The notes beneath the pieces are model-generated. The model saw nothing but the letters and a program-made list of their open reading frames with translations, was not told the origin of the DNA and searched no databases. Positions 15,814-24,620 of a DNA stretch of 64,000 bases are shown in pieces. Source of the DNA: Nitrososphaerota archaeon (GTDB lineage Archaea > Thermoproteota > Nitrososphaeria > Nitrososphaerales > Gagatemarchaeaceae). The DNA lies in the NCBI GenBank assembly GCA_027339745.1, contig DAHWNW010000001.1, positions 186,001-250,000 on the forward strand, in the 5' to 3' direction. The position numbers and the translations under genes were made by a program. The first letter of the stretch is position 1, and each line of letters begins with the position of its first letter.

Positions 15814-16551
15814 CTACGCCTCCGCGACCTTCAGGTACTCCAGCAATTTCGAGTAGGCGTAGTCAGAGAGGCCGCACTTGTAGGAAGCCAGCAGCCCCTT
15901 CAGGTTCTCAACGTCGCGGACCCCGAGGGCCCTCCTCATGGCGGGGGCCAGCACCCCTCCGATGAAGAGGTATTGAGCGGCCGTGGTCACGTTCCTCGGC
16001 TTCCGCGCGGTCCCCGCGGACTCGAAGTCGATGATCCAGGGCACGCCTCCTGCGATCACCGCATGCTTCCGCAGGTTGCTCAGCTGCCCGTGGTCGATGC
16101 CCATGATGTCGAGCTTCCTGCACTGGTTCAGCAGCGCATGGACCACCCCCCTGACATTCTCCCTACGGCCCGGTCCCTTCAGGCGCTTCAGCCAGTCCCC
16201 CACCTCCTCGTATTCGAGGAGCTTCATCATTATGACGTCTTTGGTGTGGGCGTAGACAGGCGGGCCCACCCCTATCCGGTTCGCCAGCCTTGTGAGCCTC
16301 GCCTCTTCTTCCATGTCGTGGCGGTTCGCGTCGGTCCTCCTGATCTTCAGGGCGCACTCGCCGCCTCGGGCCAGCGCAGCTACCACCACCCCCACCGTCC
16401 CCAACCCCAGGACCCCGAGCCTCCCTATCCTCGTGTGCCCCTCGAAGACCACCTCCTCGACGCCGAGGCTCTCGAGCTGCTTCACCCTCGACTTCGCTTC
16501 CTCGAGTAATATGCCAGGGTAGGTTAGGACCTGGATGTACGGGGTCCTCAT
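15814..16551 (-). CDS. Predicted archaeal RIO/Bud32-like protein kinase (COG2112-type)
   Basis: Features are a Gly-rich-like segment LGLGTVGVVVAAL, a catalytic lysine in CALKIRRTDA, a catalytic loop LDIMGIDHGQL and a metal-binding IIDFESA (Asp in place of DFG). This matches the small archaeal predicted Ser/Thr kinases related to Bud32/RIO. ATG 16551 (MRTPYIQVLTYPG) is preferred: it follows the cca stop by 13 nt, while longer starts overlap cca. It shares the direction of thpR and cca and is probably their operon partner; its target is unknown. Confidence 0.78.
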   Translation of the reverse strand: MRTPYIQVLTYPGILLEEAKSRVKQLESLGVEEVVFEGHTRIGRLGVLGLGTVGVVVAALARGGECALKIRRTDANRHDMEEEARLTRLANRIGVGPPVYAHTKDVIMMKLLEYEEVGDWLKRLKGPGRRENVRGVVHALLNQCRKLDIMGIDHGQLSNLRKHAVIAGGVPWIIDFESAGTARKPRNVTTAAQYLFIGGVLAPAMRRALGVRDVENLKGLLASYKCGLSDYAYSKLLEYLKVAEA

Positions 16552-16564
16552 CAGCTGACCCAGG

Positions 16565-17887
16565 TCAGCGCGTTCCGATCTCGTCTGAGATGATTTCTCT
16601 GACTCCATCGCTCAGCCATCCTGATGTAGCCGCAGCGCGGGACAACGCCCTCCCCCGCAGCACCGCGGAGCTCTTCTTCATCCCCGCCTCGATCTCCTTG
16701 GAGGCGCCCACGTGCCCCGACCTCCCCCGGGCGAGGTCGGTCAGGAACCGGTCCAGGCTGGTGTGCTCCCTTGGGAGCAGCATCCTGACCCTCGCGTCGC
16801 CGTCGACCCAGACCAGCCTTGAGCTGTTCGAGTTTGACTTCAGGAAAGCTTCGACGTCCTTCTCCCTGTCTACGGTCGGCCCGACCCTCTGCTCCAGCTT
16901 TGGGAGTTCGTCGAACTCCGGGAGGAGGATGATGGCGCTGCGCTTCAGGTTGTCGGAGGCGGCGATGGACCTCGCCACTTTGAACCCCTCCTCTTCCAGG
17001 TGCCTCACAACATGCTTTGTGGTCCTCCTCAGCTCCCCCCACAAAGTGTCCTCGGAGAGGAGGGCGTGCGAAAAGACGACAGCGACCACCCTCCCGGCGA
17101 GCGGGGACCTGACTCTTCGCGGCAATCTGGTGAAGTAGGCCACGCTGGGGCGCCTTAGAAACTCTCTGCAGGCGAGGACCATCCGCCCTAGGCTCTCCCC
17201 CGACACGGCGGTCCCCAGGTCCCTCCCTTCGTCCACCGGGTCGATGAGGCTGAACACCTTCCCCTCGCCAGGGACAGCGTAGCGAGCGAACCATTCGACC
17301 ACTTGCAGGAAGCCCCCAAGCTTCAGGACGAGCACCTCAGCGACGTAGCCGCTGAAGCCCTGGCGGCGGATCTCCGCGCCGTAGACGCCGGCGGCCTCCA
17401 TGAACGCCTTGAGCATCCTGATCTGGGCCTTCTGCTCGTCCGGGAGGGCCTCTATCAAACCGACATGGAACGGGGACCTGTCAGCCGCGCTCTTCCACTC
17501 TCCCTTCCGCACGTCGTAGCACGGGACGATGTTCACCCTGAATCCGTCTACTGTAGCCTCGGTGTATGGATGCTGGGCGAACATCTTTCCGGCTGGGTAA
17601 CCCCTGGTAGCCTCTTCCCCTATTTCGAGCCCCACCTCCTCGAACTCCTCCTCAGGGGTAGAAGGGTCGAACTTTACGAACACGTCCAGGTCCACGTGAC
17701 GGGAGAGCCACGTCCCCTTGGCGAAGGAACCCCCCAAGAGCACGCCCCTGGTCTGCGGGTGCCGGGCCGCCGCGCGCTCAGTCTTGGAGACGAGCGAAGC
17801 GGCCATGCGCCCCATCTCCGCTGCCGCCGACGGGGAGGGGACCACCATCCTCCTTGCCCGGGCGATCACCTCTGCCAGCGTTGTCAT
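16565..17887 (-). CDS. cca: CCA-adding enzyme (tRNA nucleotidyltransferase, archaeal class I)
   Basis: This 440-residue protein has the usual length for the archaeal class. The nucleotidyltransferase signature GGSFAKGTWLSRHVDLDVF carries catalytic Asp66 and Asp68. It adds CCA to tRNA 3' ends, which is needed here because neither tRNA gene in the window encodes CCA. The start overlaps the thpR stop by 4 nt, so the two are translationally coupled. The neighbouring RNase Z and Trm-G10 genes reinforce a tRNA-maturation context. Confidence 0.93.
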   Translation of the reverse strand: MTTLAEVIARARRMVVPSPSAAAEMGRMAASLVSKTERAAARHPQTRGVLLGGSFAKGTWLSRHVDLDVFVKFDPSTPEEEFEEVGLEIGEEATRGYPAGKMFAQHPYTEATVDGFRVNIVPCYDVRKGEWKSAADRSPFHVGLIEALPDEQKAQIRMLKAFMEAAGVYGAEIRRQGFSGYVAEVLVLKLGGFLQVVEWFARYAVPGEGKVFSLIDPVDEGRDLGTAVSGESLGRMVLACREFLRRPSVAYFTRLPRRVRSPLAGRVVAVVFSHALLSEDTLWGELRRTTKHVVRHLEEEGFKVARSIAASDNLKRSAIILLPEFDELPKLEQRVGPTVDREKDVEAFLKSNSNSSRLVWVDGDARVRMLLPREHTSLDRFLTDLARGRSGHVGASKEIEAGMKKSSAVLRGRALSRAAATSGWLSDGVREIISDEIGTR

Positions 17888-18435
17888 CGCAGCGCGTACA
17901 CCCCGACGTCGGCGTAGACTGGCCCGGCAGGGGTGAGCCTGCTCGACTTCAACTTCAGCTCAGTAAGCTTCGCAGACCCGAAGGAGAAGTCTGACCTCTC
18001 CCTGATAAGCGCCGTGAGCTCCCCGGCACCCTTCGACGACCTCACCCTGGCCAGGGTGACATGCGGCTGGAACGGCCTGGAGTCGCGCTCCCCAAGCCCA
18101 TCGAGCGAGGCGATGGCCTCCATAGCCAAGGACTCGACCAGCGTCCGGTGGTCCCTAGAGACCCCGGCCCAGACCACCCTGGGCCCCCGCACGTCAGGGA
18201 ACGCGCCGACGCCCCTAAGCTCCACTTCGGCGCCCTTCAGCGCCAGCCTCGCCAGCCTGGACTTCGCCTCGGCAGCTTCAGCTTCCGTCACCTCCCCCAA
18301 GAACTTCACCGTGAAGTGGAGGTTCTCACGTTCCACCAGCTTGAGGTCAGACCCAGTGGCGGCGAGGTCGCCCTGGAACCGAGTGATCGCGCCGAGGGCA
18401 GGTTCCGGCACGTCCATCGCCACGAAAAGTCTCAT
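17884..18435 (-). CDS. thpR: RNA 2',3'-cyclic phosphodiesterase (ThpR/LigT family)
   Basis: From ATG 18435 the protein has 183 residues with the two 2H-family motifs HFT (His40) and HVT (His125). Family members hydrolyse 2',3'-cyclic phosphates at RNA ends and are linked to tRNA half joining. GTG 18441 is an alternative start. ATG 18435 is about 25 nt from the centre of the TTTAAA box at 18458-18463, consistent with leaderless transcription. It leads the thpR-cca-kinase operon. Confidence 0.9.
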   Translation of the reverse strand: MRLFVAMDVPEPALGAITRFQGDLAATGSDLKLVERENLHFTVKFLGEVTEAEAAEAKSRLARLALKGAEVELRGVGAFPDVRGPRVVWAGVSRDHRTLVESLAMEAIASLDGLGERDSRPFQPHVTLARVRSSKGAGELTALIRERSDFSFGSAKLTELKLKSSRLTPAGPVYADVGVYALR

Positions 18436-18457
18436 CTGCACTGGTCAGCGTGGTTCC

Positions 18458-18463
18458 TTTAAA
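18458..18463. promoter_or_regulatory. Single palindromic TATA box serving two divergent leaderless genes
   Basis: TTTAAA is centred at 18460.5. ATG 18435 (minus, thpR) lies about 25 nt to one side and ATG 18483 (plus, UPF0200 kinase) about 23 nt to the other. Only 47 nt separate the two start codons, so there is no room for two separate promoters. Confidence 0.65.
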
Positions 18464-18482
18464 TTCGCTACCGGTCGGGCGG

Positions 18483-19049
18483 ATGGGCAGATTGCTCCGC
18501 ATAGTGGCAGTGACAGGCATGCCTGGAGCCGGTAAGTCGACCGCGACCCAGCGGCTCGTGGGCGAAGGCTGGAGACGCGTCGTCATGGGGGACGTGATAA
18601 GGGCGGAGACCAAAAGGCGCGGGCTCGAGCCGGACGCGAAGAACACCGGGGAGGTGATGCGGCTGCTGAGGGAGGAGCGCGGGCAGTCAGCGGTGGCGGA
18701 CCTTTGTCTGGAGACAATCACGCGGTCTGGCGCGGAGAAGGTCGTGGTCGACGGCATCAGGTCTGTCTCCGAAGTGGAGGCGTTCAGGAGGAGGGCGAAG
18801 GTTCTGTTCGTCGCGGTCGCCGCGTCTCCGGCCAGGAGGTTCGCCCTCTTGAAGGAGCGCGGGCGGAGTGACGACCCCCTCACATACGAAACGTTCGCAG
18901 CCAGAGACAGGAGGGAGCTCGACGTAGGGATAGGAGAGGCCATAGCGATGGCAGACGAGACCGTCTCCAACCAGCGGACCACCCCCGAGGCGCTCGCCGC
19001 CGAGCTGGCGGGGCTGGTCGAGAGCTGGGAGAAGGATGGCGCATCCTGA
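18483..19049 (+). CDS. UPF0200 family P-loop nucleotide kinase-like protein
   Basis: This 188-residue protein has a Walker A GMPGAGKS near the N-terminus, adenylate-kinase-like DVIRAETKRRG and VVDGIRSVSEVEAF, and a LID-like segment ERGRSDDPLTYETFAARDRR. It fits the archaeal UPF0200 group related to dephospho-CoA/adenylate kinases; substrate unproven. ATG 18483 is chosen from promoter spacing and because it gives the standard beta1-P-loop start. Its 3' end overlaps the UPF0201 gene by 14 nt; the two occur as one fused protein in some archaea. Confidence 0.82.
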   Translation: MGRLLRIVAVTGMPGAGKSTATQRLVGEGWRRVVMGDVIRAETKRRGLEPDAKNTGEVMRLLREERGQSAVADLCLETITRSGAEKVVVDGIRSVSEVEAFRRRAKVLFVAVAASPARRFALLKERGRSDDPLTYETFAARDRRELDVGIGEAIAMADETVSNQRTTPEALAAELAGLVESWEKDGAS

Positions 19050-19446
19050 GTTCAGGGCCAGGCTGACCCTGGAGGCCACTGTCTCCCCGTCGGAAGACCC
19101 GGCGAGGGTGGCGAAAGCCTTGGCGGGCGTAGCAGGGCTGGACCCTGAGGTGGTCACACTAAGCGCGGGGTCCGCGAGGCTGGTGAGCGACGACCCGAGA
19201 GCCCTAGCCCACCTCAGAGACCAGTTCAGGGACAGGCATGTCCGGTCAGCAGCCAGGAAGGTTCTCCTTCGGGAACGGACGGGCCACTCAGCATCCATGA
19301 TGTTGAACAGGCAGGCCGCTGCCGCAGGGGTGGTCGCCGTCTGCGGCAGCCCGGAAGAGTCTCCACTGGGGCCGGTCTATCTCACAATAACGTCGGACGA
19401 ACTGGATGCGGTGATCGACTGGCTCGCCGCCTACCCGAGCGGGTAG
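19036..19446 (+). CDS. UPF0201 family protein
   Basis: This 136-residue protein runs from FRARLTLEATVSPSEDPARV through IRDRH-type FRDRHVRSAARKVLL to a C-terminal DELDAVIDWLA. Together with the overlapping UPF0200 gene it reproduces a known archaeal pairing. Members are thought to be RNA-associated, but no biochemical role is established. It overlaps the convergent RNase Z gene by 16 nt. Confidence 0.8.
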   Translation: MAHPEFRARLTLEATVSPSEDPARVAKALAGVAGLDPEVVTLSAGSARLVSDDPRALAHLRDQFRDRHVRSAARKVLLRERTGHSASMMLNRQAAAAGVVAVCGSPEESPLGPVYLTITSDELDAVIDWLAAYPSG

Positions 19447-20357
19447 TCGACCGCCAGGGTCAGCCCGTCCGCCGCGGCGACCGTGTTTGGGAACACCTTC
19501 CTCGCCTCCCTGAGCAGGCCCGTCACCGTGGTATAGCGTGCGCTGAAATGGGTGAGCACCAGCCTCTTGGCGTCAGCTCTCTTAGCTAGGCTCGCGGCCT
19601 CCACGCAGGTGCTGTGCTTCCGCTCCACGGCTTTGTCCCTGTCCGCGCCCCTGAAGGTGGAGTCGAATATCAGCAGGTCACACCCCGCGAAGAAGCGCGC
19701 GAGCCTAGGGGACGGGCGGGTGTCCCCGGAGTACCCAATCCGCCTCCCCGGCCTAGGCGGGTCGGTCACCTCTGACCAAGATACCTTCGCCCCGCCGACG
19801 GTCACCGATCTCCCCCTCTGCAACTCCGACCACAGCTTCCCCTCAGGGACGCCCAGTGCCCTCGCCTTCTCCGGATGGAACACGCCGGGGCGGTCGCGCT
19901 CCTCGATGAGGTACGAGTACGCCTCGACCGAGTGAGACGCCCTGGCCGCCCTGATCCTGAGCTCGGAGGTCCGGAGCACCACCCCCGGGCGAGCGGGCGC
20001 GAACCTGATGGGGAAGGTGAGCCCGAAGTTCAGGAGGTCTGAGGTCGCCTCGAGCCAGCGCATGAGCTTTGCCGGTGCGACTATGTCTACGGGCTTCCGC
20101 CTCTGAGCGAGGCTCATCGTCTGGAGCAGGCCGAGGATGCCGGTCACGTGGTCCCCATGCAGATGCGTGATTAGTATCGTCATATCCTTCCCCAGGCCTA
20201 TGGACTGGGCCAGGACTTGGCGCTGCACCCCTTCCCCGCAGTCCATGAGAATCACTTCGCCCTCCCTCCTGATAGCGATGGCCGGCAACCCCCTGTCCTT
20301 GGTTGGGGCCGCGGAGCTCGTACCGAGGAAGGTCACTGAAAGCGTGGCCGAATTCAT
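19431..20357 (-). CDS. rnz: Ribonuclease Z (tRNA 3' endonuclease)
   Basis: This 308-residue metallo-beta-lactamase has HLHGDH at residues 65-70, a later LTHFSARY motif and the short-form length. RNase Z removes the 3' trailer from precursor tRNA so that CCA can be added. It overlaps trmG10 by 4 nt and the UPF0201 gene by 16 nt at its 3' end. The N-terminus LSVTFLGTSSAAPTKDR is typical. Confidence 0.93.
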   Translation of the reverse strand: MNSATLSVTFLGTSSAAPTKDRGLPAIAIRREGEVILMDCGEGVQRQVLAQSIGLGKDMTILITHLHGDHVTGILGLLQTMSLAQRRKPVDIVAPAKLMRWLEATSDLLNFGLTFPIRFAPARPGVVLRTSELRIRAARASHSVEAYSYLIEERDRPGVFHPEKARALGVPEGKLWSELQRGRSVTVGGAKVSWSEVTDPPRPGRRIGYSGDTRPSPRLARFFAGCDLLIFDSTFRGADRDKAVERKHSTCVEAASLAKRADAKRLVLTHFSARYTTVTGLLREARKVFPNTVAAADGLTLAVDYPLG

Positions 20358-21310
20358 CTCCTCCTGAGGACCGAGATTGTCCTCGTCAGGCGCTTATGAA
20401 CATGCAGGTCGTGCTCTTCCACAAGGACGAAGTCCCGGCCGGGGTCCGCTGCGACCTCCTTCTGGTGCATCAGGACCACCGTCCCCCCCGGCCTTACGAC
20501 GGTCGCCAGCGCTGGGAGGGCCCTGGCGATTATCTCCTTCGGATCGTGCCCGCGGGTGCTGGAGGCCCTGCCGTATGGCACGTCGGTCGCCACCGCGTCG
20601 GCTTCTGTCACCGGGAGTCGCCCGGAGTCGGCGCGCACCACCCCGAGCCACTCTTGGTTGAAGTGATGCATGTTACTCAACGCCCCTCGGACCATCTTCT
20701 CCGCCACGTCGGCGGCGACCACACGGCAGCCGACCATCGCAGCCTCCAGCGGGATGCTCCCGGTCCCAGCGAATGGGTCGAGGAAGACGTCCCCCTCGAC
20801 GCAACGGGAGAGGTTCACCAGCGCCCTCGAAAGTTTGGGGAATATGGCGGCGGGGTGGAAGAAGGGCCTCTGACGAGGTCTTCGGAGCGACCACCCCTGG
20901 ACCATTGTCCCCGGGGAGGTGACCGCGAGGAACTCCCGTTCTCCCCTGACCAGGGTCAGCTCCAGCTCGGGAGAGCGCAGGTCGATGGTGGCGCGCAGGC
21001 CGCCGATGTACTCCTCCGGGTCAGCCGGCTTCCTCCCGCCGGCGAGGTCAAAGGACCTGAACCTGACCCGGCGGCCTTCGAGGAGCTCGGCTGCCTCCGA
21101 GGCCCCCGACACCAGGATTCCCACCCGCCTCGCGAATGCAATCCTCCCTCCTACGCGGAAGGGATCCGCTTCAGACTCGACTACGAGCACCCGCCGGGCA
21201 GGAGACATGAACCCCGAAGCGGGGTCGTAAGCTGCGAAAAGCGACTTGGCCTCGGCCGCAGGGATGGTCCCCGCCTCCCCGGAGAGGAGGACCAGAGCCT
21301 TACTCTTCAA
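20354..21310 (-). CDS. tRNA (guanine-10 N2) methyltransferase-like (Trm-G10 family)
   Basis: This 318-residue protein has an N-terminal THUMP-like region followed by a methyltransferase domain with motif I DPFAGTGSIPLEAAMVG and motif IV ATDVPYGRA (DxPYG). This DxPYG form characterises archaeal Trm-G10/Trm11 enzymes that methylate G10 of tRNA. It is within a tightly overlapping prs-trmG10-rnz operon (11-nt and 4-nt overlaps). The N-terminal part is somewhat degenerate relative to canonical THUMP. Confidence 0.87.
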   Translation of the reverse strand: MKSKALVLLSGEAGTIPAAEAKSLFAAYDPASGFMSPARRVLVVESEADPFRVGGRIAFARRVGILVSGASEAAELLEGRRVRFRSFDLAGGRKPADPEEYIGGLRATIDLRSPELELTLVRGEREFLAVTSPGTMVQGWSLRRPRQRPFFHPAAIFPKLSRALVNLSRCVEGDVFLDPFAGTGSIPLEAAMVGCRVVAADVAEKMVRGALSNMHHFNQEWLGVVRADSGRLPVTEADAVATDVPYGRASSTRGHDPKEIIARALPALATVVRPGGTVVLMHQKEVAADPGRDFVLVEEHDLHVHKRLTRTISVLRRR

Positions 21311-22190
21311 TCGTCCTTAGGTGAGATGCGATGGCTTCGGATACGTCCACCTGGCTGAAGACACCGGGGACCGTGTTGGTGCAAATGATGGTCTTCACAG
21401 ACGCCTTCTCCAGGATGTCGATGGCGCTCCCCACGAAGAGGCCATGGACGCAGACGGCGATGGCCCGCTTCGCCCCCTGGTTCATCACGGTCTCTGCCGC
21501 AGCCCTCACTGTCCCCCCGGTGCTGATGATGTCGTCGATGATCAACACGTCCTTGCCTTCTACCTCGAGCCTAGACCCGGCGACGGTGACCTCCCCGCTC
21601 ACCCTGTCCCGCGTCTTGGCGAGCCGGAGGAAGGGGGCGCCGTAGAGCGCCGCGAAGGCTTCGGTCCGTTTGGACCCCCCGAAGTCGGGGGCGATCACGA
21701 CGGGGTCTCTGGGGGCTACCTGTTCCTTCACATACTCCGCCAGACTGGGGATGGCGGAGACGCTGTTGATCGGGAACGAAAAGAGCGCGAGACCTTCGGC
21801 AGAGTGTATGTCCACCGTGACCACCCTGCGGACGCCCGCCGAGCGCATCAGGTGTGCCACGAACCCCAGGGTCACCCCCTCGCCCGGGAGGAACTGCTTG
21901 TCCTGGCGCGCGTACGCGAGGTAAGGGACCACGGCCGTGACCTTCGCCCCTTCTTCGCTCAGCTGGTGGGAGGCGAGGAGGAGCTGGAAGAGGTGCTGGT
22001 CAGCCGGGTGATGGGTGGACTGGACGAGGAGGACGTTCTTCCCTGAGACCTTGTCGCTTAACGTGAACTTGGACTCGCCGTCGGGGAATATTCTGAACTC
22101 GGCCCCCAGCAGCGGGAGGCCGAGCTTATCAGCGACGGAGCGCCCCAGGTCTTCTGAAGCCGGCCCTGGCAGGACTACCGTTTCGGCCAC
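21300..22190 (-). CDS. prs: Ribose-phosphate pyrophosphokinase (PRPP synthetase)
   Basis: This 296-residue protein has FPDGESKFTL, AYARQDKQFLPGEGVTLGF (ATP/flexible loop) and the PRPP-binding VLIIDDIISTGGT. It makes PRPP for nucleotide, histidine and tryptophan synthesis. The start GTG 22190 lies about 35 nt from TATTTAA at 22222-22228, which it shares with the divergent zinc-ribbon gene. It heads the prs-trmG10-rnz operon. Confidence 0.93.
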   Translation of the reverse strand: MAETVVLPGPASEDLGRSVADKLGLPLLGAEFRIFPDGESKFTLSDKVSGKNVLLVQSTHHPADQHLFQLLLASHQLSEEGAKVTAVVPYLAYARQDKQFLPGEGVTLGFVAHLMRSAGVRRVVTVDIHSAEGLALFSFPINSVSAIPSLAEYVKEQVAPRDPVVIAPDFGGSKRTEAFAALYGAPFLRLAKTRDRVSGEVTVAGSRLEVEGKDVLIIDDIISTGGTVRAAAETVMNQGAKRAIAVCVHGLFVGSAIDILEKASVKTIICTNTVPGVFSQVDVSEAIASHLRTIEE

Positions 22191-22271
22191 TTGTCACTCG
22201 TGGCTGCTCGGCTCCCGTCGCTATTTAACGAGTTGCGGGCTAAAACCGCGGTTACAGAAACCGTTAAGGAC

Positions 22272-22520
22272 ATGCTTGGCTGGATAGACATCGAGTGTTG
22301 TTTGGACCAGATCTGTCCTGAATGTCATGTCGGAATAATGCTGTACGACGCACCGACCAAGAGGTTCGGGTGCAAGAAGTGCGGCGCCTTCCTCACAAGG
22401 GACCAGCTTTCTGACGCCAGGTTCAAGGCGAGGACGCCTGAAGAGGATGAGAGGCGCAAGAGGTCGAGGCAGCAGGCGGACTACCTAGAGTGGTGGCTCA
22501 GCGGCAACAAGGAGAAGTAG
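22272..22520 (+). CDS. Small zinc-ribbon protein
   Basis: This 82-residue protein from ATG 22272 contains [20 protein letters not shown] and CKKC-type pairs (Cys-x2-Cys ... Cys-x2-Cys) followed by a basic helical tail. A zinc ribbon of this sort suggests nucleic-acid or protein binding. GTTAAGGAC directly before the ATG can act as a ribosome binding site; the open frame continues upstream to 22191, but the TATTTAA box at 22222 lies inside that extension. Its end overlaps the convergent Nudix gene by 23 nt. Confidence 0.7.
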   Translation: MLGWIDIECCLDQICPECHVGIMLYDAPTKRFGCKKCGAFLTRDQLSDARFKARTPEEDERRKRSRQQADYLEWWLSGNKEK

Positions 22521-22986
22521 TCCGTCCGCTCACGTCACCGAGGGGCCCAAAGCACCCTGGGGTCGTCCTTAGCCGGGCGAATTTCTCGGCGCACCCTCTC
22601 ATCTGCGGGGTCGTGTCGAGCCCCATGAGCTCGTCTGGGAGGACCCACCTGTAATCGGACGACTCCGCATTCAGACTGACGCGCCCTCTATTCGGCTTCG
22701 CCAGGTAGTTGACCACGACGAGCTGCCACCTGTTCCCTGTCCCGAGCTCCCAGGGCTTGTAGGTGACCACGTCGAAGATGCCTTGTATCTCCACGTCGAT
22801 CCCCGCCTCCTCCTTGGTCTCCCTCACCGCGGCCTGCATCGGGGTCTCGCCGACCTCTACCTTCCCGCCAGGGAACGCCCAGAGCCCGCGGTTAGGCTCT
22901 TCGGCCCTCTTCAGCACCAGTAGCCGGCCTCCCCTGTGGATAACTGTCCCGGCGCCTAGGACAACCTTGGGGAGCGGTCTGGCCAC
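22498..22986 (-). CDS. Nudix hydrolase
   Basis: This 162-residue protein has a complete Nudix box [21 protein letters not shown] with AGI following. Such enzymes cleave nucleoside diphosphates linked to another moiety; the adjoining sequence resembles ADP-ribose or 8-oxo-dGTP hydrolases, but specificity is not visible. The last ~20 residues (Cys/Gly/Pro-rich) fall in the overlap with the convergent zinc-ribbon gene and are probably not conserved. Confidence 0.85.
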   Translation of the reverse strand: MARPLPKVVLGAGTVIHRGGRLLVLKRAEEPNRGLWAFPGGKVEVGETPMQAAVRETKEEAGIDVEIQGIFDVVTYKPWELGTGNRWQLVVVNYLAKPNRGRVSLNAESSDYRWVLPDELMGLDTTPQMRGCAEKFARLRTTPGCFGPLGDVSGRTTSPCCR

Positions 22987-23039
22987 GGCTGTCGGACCCC
23001 TGCACTCGTTTTAAGGCCTGCCGGCGGGGGAGGAGCGCC

Positions 23040-23852
23040 TTGGTCAGGGTCGAGATGCTCGCGGTGGGGAAGGAACTGCTCATCGGCAGGACCCTGAACT
23101 CGAACGCCCTCTGGGTCGGCCGGAGGCTCGCCCGCATGGGGTCGATGATCAAGGAGATCACGACGGTGGACGACGAATTGGACGAGATAGGCGCGGCCGT
23201 TCTCGCCATCGTCCGCCGGTCCCCGGACTTCCTGGTCGTCGTAGGCGGCCTCGGGCCGACGCCGGACGACATGACGCTCAAAGGGATCGCCAGGGCACTG
23301 CGGCTCAGGCTCGAGAGGAACGCAGAGGCTCTCCGGCTGATAAGGGCGCACTATATAGAAAGAGGGATGGATGAGGCGGCGCTAACCCCGCCGAGGGTGA
23401 AGATGGCGATACTCCCGGCTGGCTCGAAGCCCCTGCAGAATGACATCGGGACGGCGCCCGGGGTCAGGCTTGTCTCGGGGAGGACGGTGGTCTTCTGCCT
23501 CCCCGGGGTCCCGGCTGAGATGAGGAGCATTTTCAGAAAGTCGGTCGAGCCGGAGGTCAGGGCTAAGGTCGGGAAGGTCTTCAGGAGGTGCTTCACCATG
23601 AGAATCGAAGGAGTGCCGGAGTCAGCTCTCGCCCCCTCTCTCGCCGAGGAGATGCGTACGCACCCAGGGGCTTACATAAAGTCCCACCCCAAAGGGACCA
23701 TGGAGGGCAGGTCGCGAATCGTGCTTGACATCGTCGTGGCAGGACCGGACAAGGTACGGGTCGACGAGGAAGGCGAGGTGATCGCGTCTAAGATGAGGCG
23801 GGCGGTGGTGGTGCTGAAGGGGACCGTCGTAGCGGTGAGGAGCTCGGATTAG
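23040..23852 (+). CDS. CinA-like molybdopterin-binding (MoCF) domain protein
   Basis: This 270-residue protein has the CinA N-terminal domain signature VGKELLIGRTLNSNALWVGR and VVVGGLGPTPDDMT. It lacks the C-terminal deamidase domain of full-length CinA, as is usual in archaea. TTG 23040 is preceded by GGGGGAGGAG and a GTTTTAAG box near 23009. It is followed after 9 nt by a GPN GTPase gene. Proposed roles in the family include nucleotide pyrophosphatase activity; not established here. Confidence 0.83.
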   Translation: MVRVEMLAVGKELLIGRTLNSNALWVGRRLARMGSMIKEITTVDDELDEIGAAVLAIVRRSPDFLVVVGGLGPTPDDMTLKGIARALRLRLERNAEALRLIRAHYIERGMDEAALTPPRVKMAILPAGSKPLQNDIGTAPGVRLVSGRTVVFCLPGVPAEMRSIFRKSVEPEVRAKVGKVFRRCFTMRIEGVPESALAPSLAEEMRTHPGAYIKSHPKGTMEGRSRIVLDIVVAGPDKVRVDEEGEVIASKMRRAVVVLKGTVVAVRSSD

Positions 23853-23861
23853 GGGATCAGC

Positions 23862-24620
23862 TTGGAGGTCACGTTCGTTACAGGGACCGCGGGGTCAGGG
23901 AAGTCGCTGCTCACCGCCGCCCTGAAGAACTGGTACGTCAACAGAGGCGAGGACGCTATAGCGGTCAACCTCGACCCGGGGGTCGTGGAGCTCCCCTACG
24001 AGCCCGACGTCGACGTGAGGGAGAGGGTCCAGCTTCAGGACGTGATGGAGGACTACGGACTAGGGCCTAACGGAGCGCTGATCTTGGCTGCAGACCTCAC
24101 GGCAACCAAGCTCACAGAGATTCAAGAGGAGATAGACTCGTTCAAGACTGAGAATGTGATCGTCGACACGCCAGGTCAGACTGAGCTCTTCGCGTTCAGG
24201 GAGAGCGGTGAGTTCATAGTCCGGGAGGTCAAGGCGGACTCTAAGGTCCTCCTTTTCCTGCTTGACCCTCTCCTTGCCAACACTCCTTCGAACTTCTTGT
24301 CCCTCGCGCTCCTCTCAGCTTCAGTGGGACTCAGGCTGAACATCCCCAAGATAACCGTCCTGACAAAGAGGGACATGGCCAGGGACGACGTGAAGCGCAT
24401 CTCAGAATGGAGCAAGGACAGCAGGGCGTTCGAGGATGCCCTGACGGCCACGAAGGACGGGGAAAAGTATTCCCTCGACTCAGAGCTCTTCAGAAGCATA
24501 AGGCGGCTCTCTCTCGGGGCCGACCTCTATCCCGTCTCATCTACCACCCAAGAGGGGATCATAGCCCTGATCGGGGAGATGACAAGGATAGCTCGCGGCG
24601 GCGAAGAGTTCACTGAGTAA
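23862..24620 (+). CDS. GPN-loop GTPase
   Basis: This 252-residue protein has P-loop GTAGSGKS (residues 8-15), the diagnostic GPN tripeptide (68-70), VDTPGQTELF and TKRD. Archaeal/eukaryotic GPN GTPases are dimeric and associated with RNA polymerase assembly in eukaryotes. TTG 23862 starts right at the first beta strand. It overlaps the convergent hydrolase gene by 11 nt. Confidence 0.9.
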   Translation: MEVTFVTGTAGSGKSLLTAALKNWYVNRGEDAIAVNLDPGVVELPYEPDVDVRERVQLQDVMEDYGLGPNGALILAADLTATKLTEIQEEIDSFKTENVIVDTPGQTELFAFRESGEFIVREVKADSKVLLFLLDPLLANTPSNFLSLALLSASVGLRLNIPKITVLTKRDMARDDVKRISEWSKDSRAFEDALTATKDGEKYSLDSELFRSIRRLSLGADLYPVSSTTQEGIIALIGEMTRIARGGEEFTE

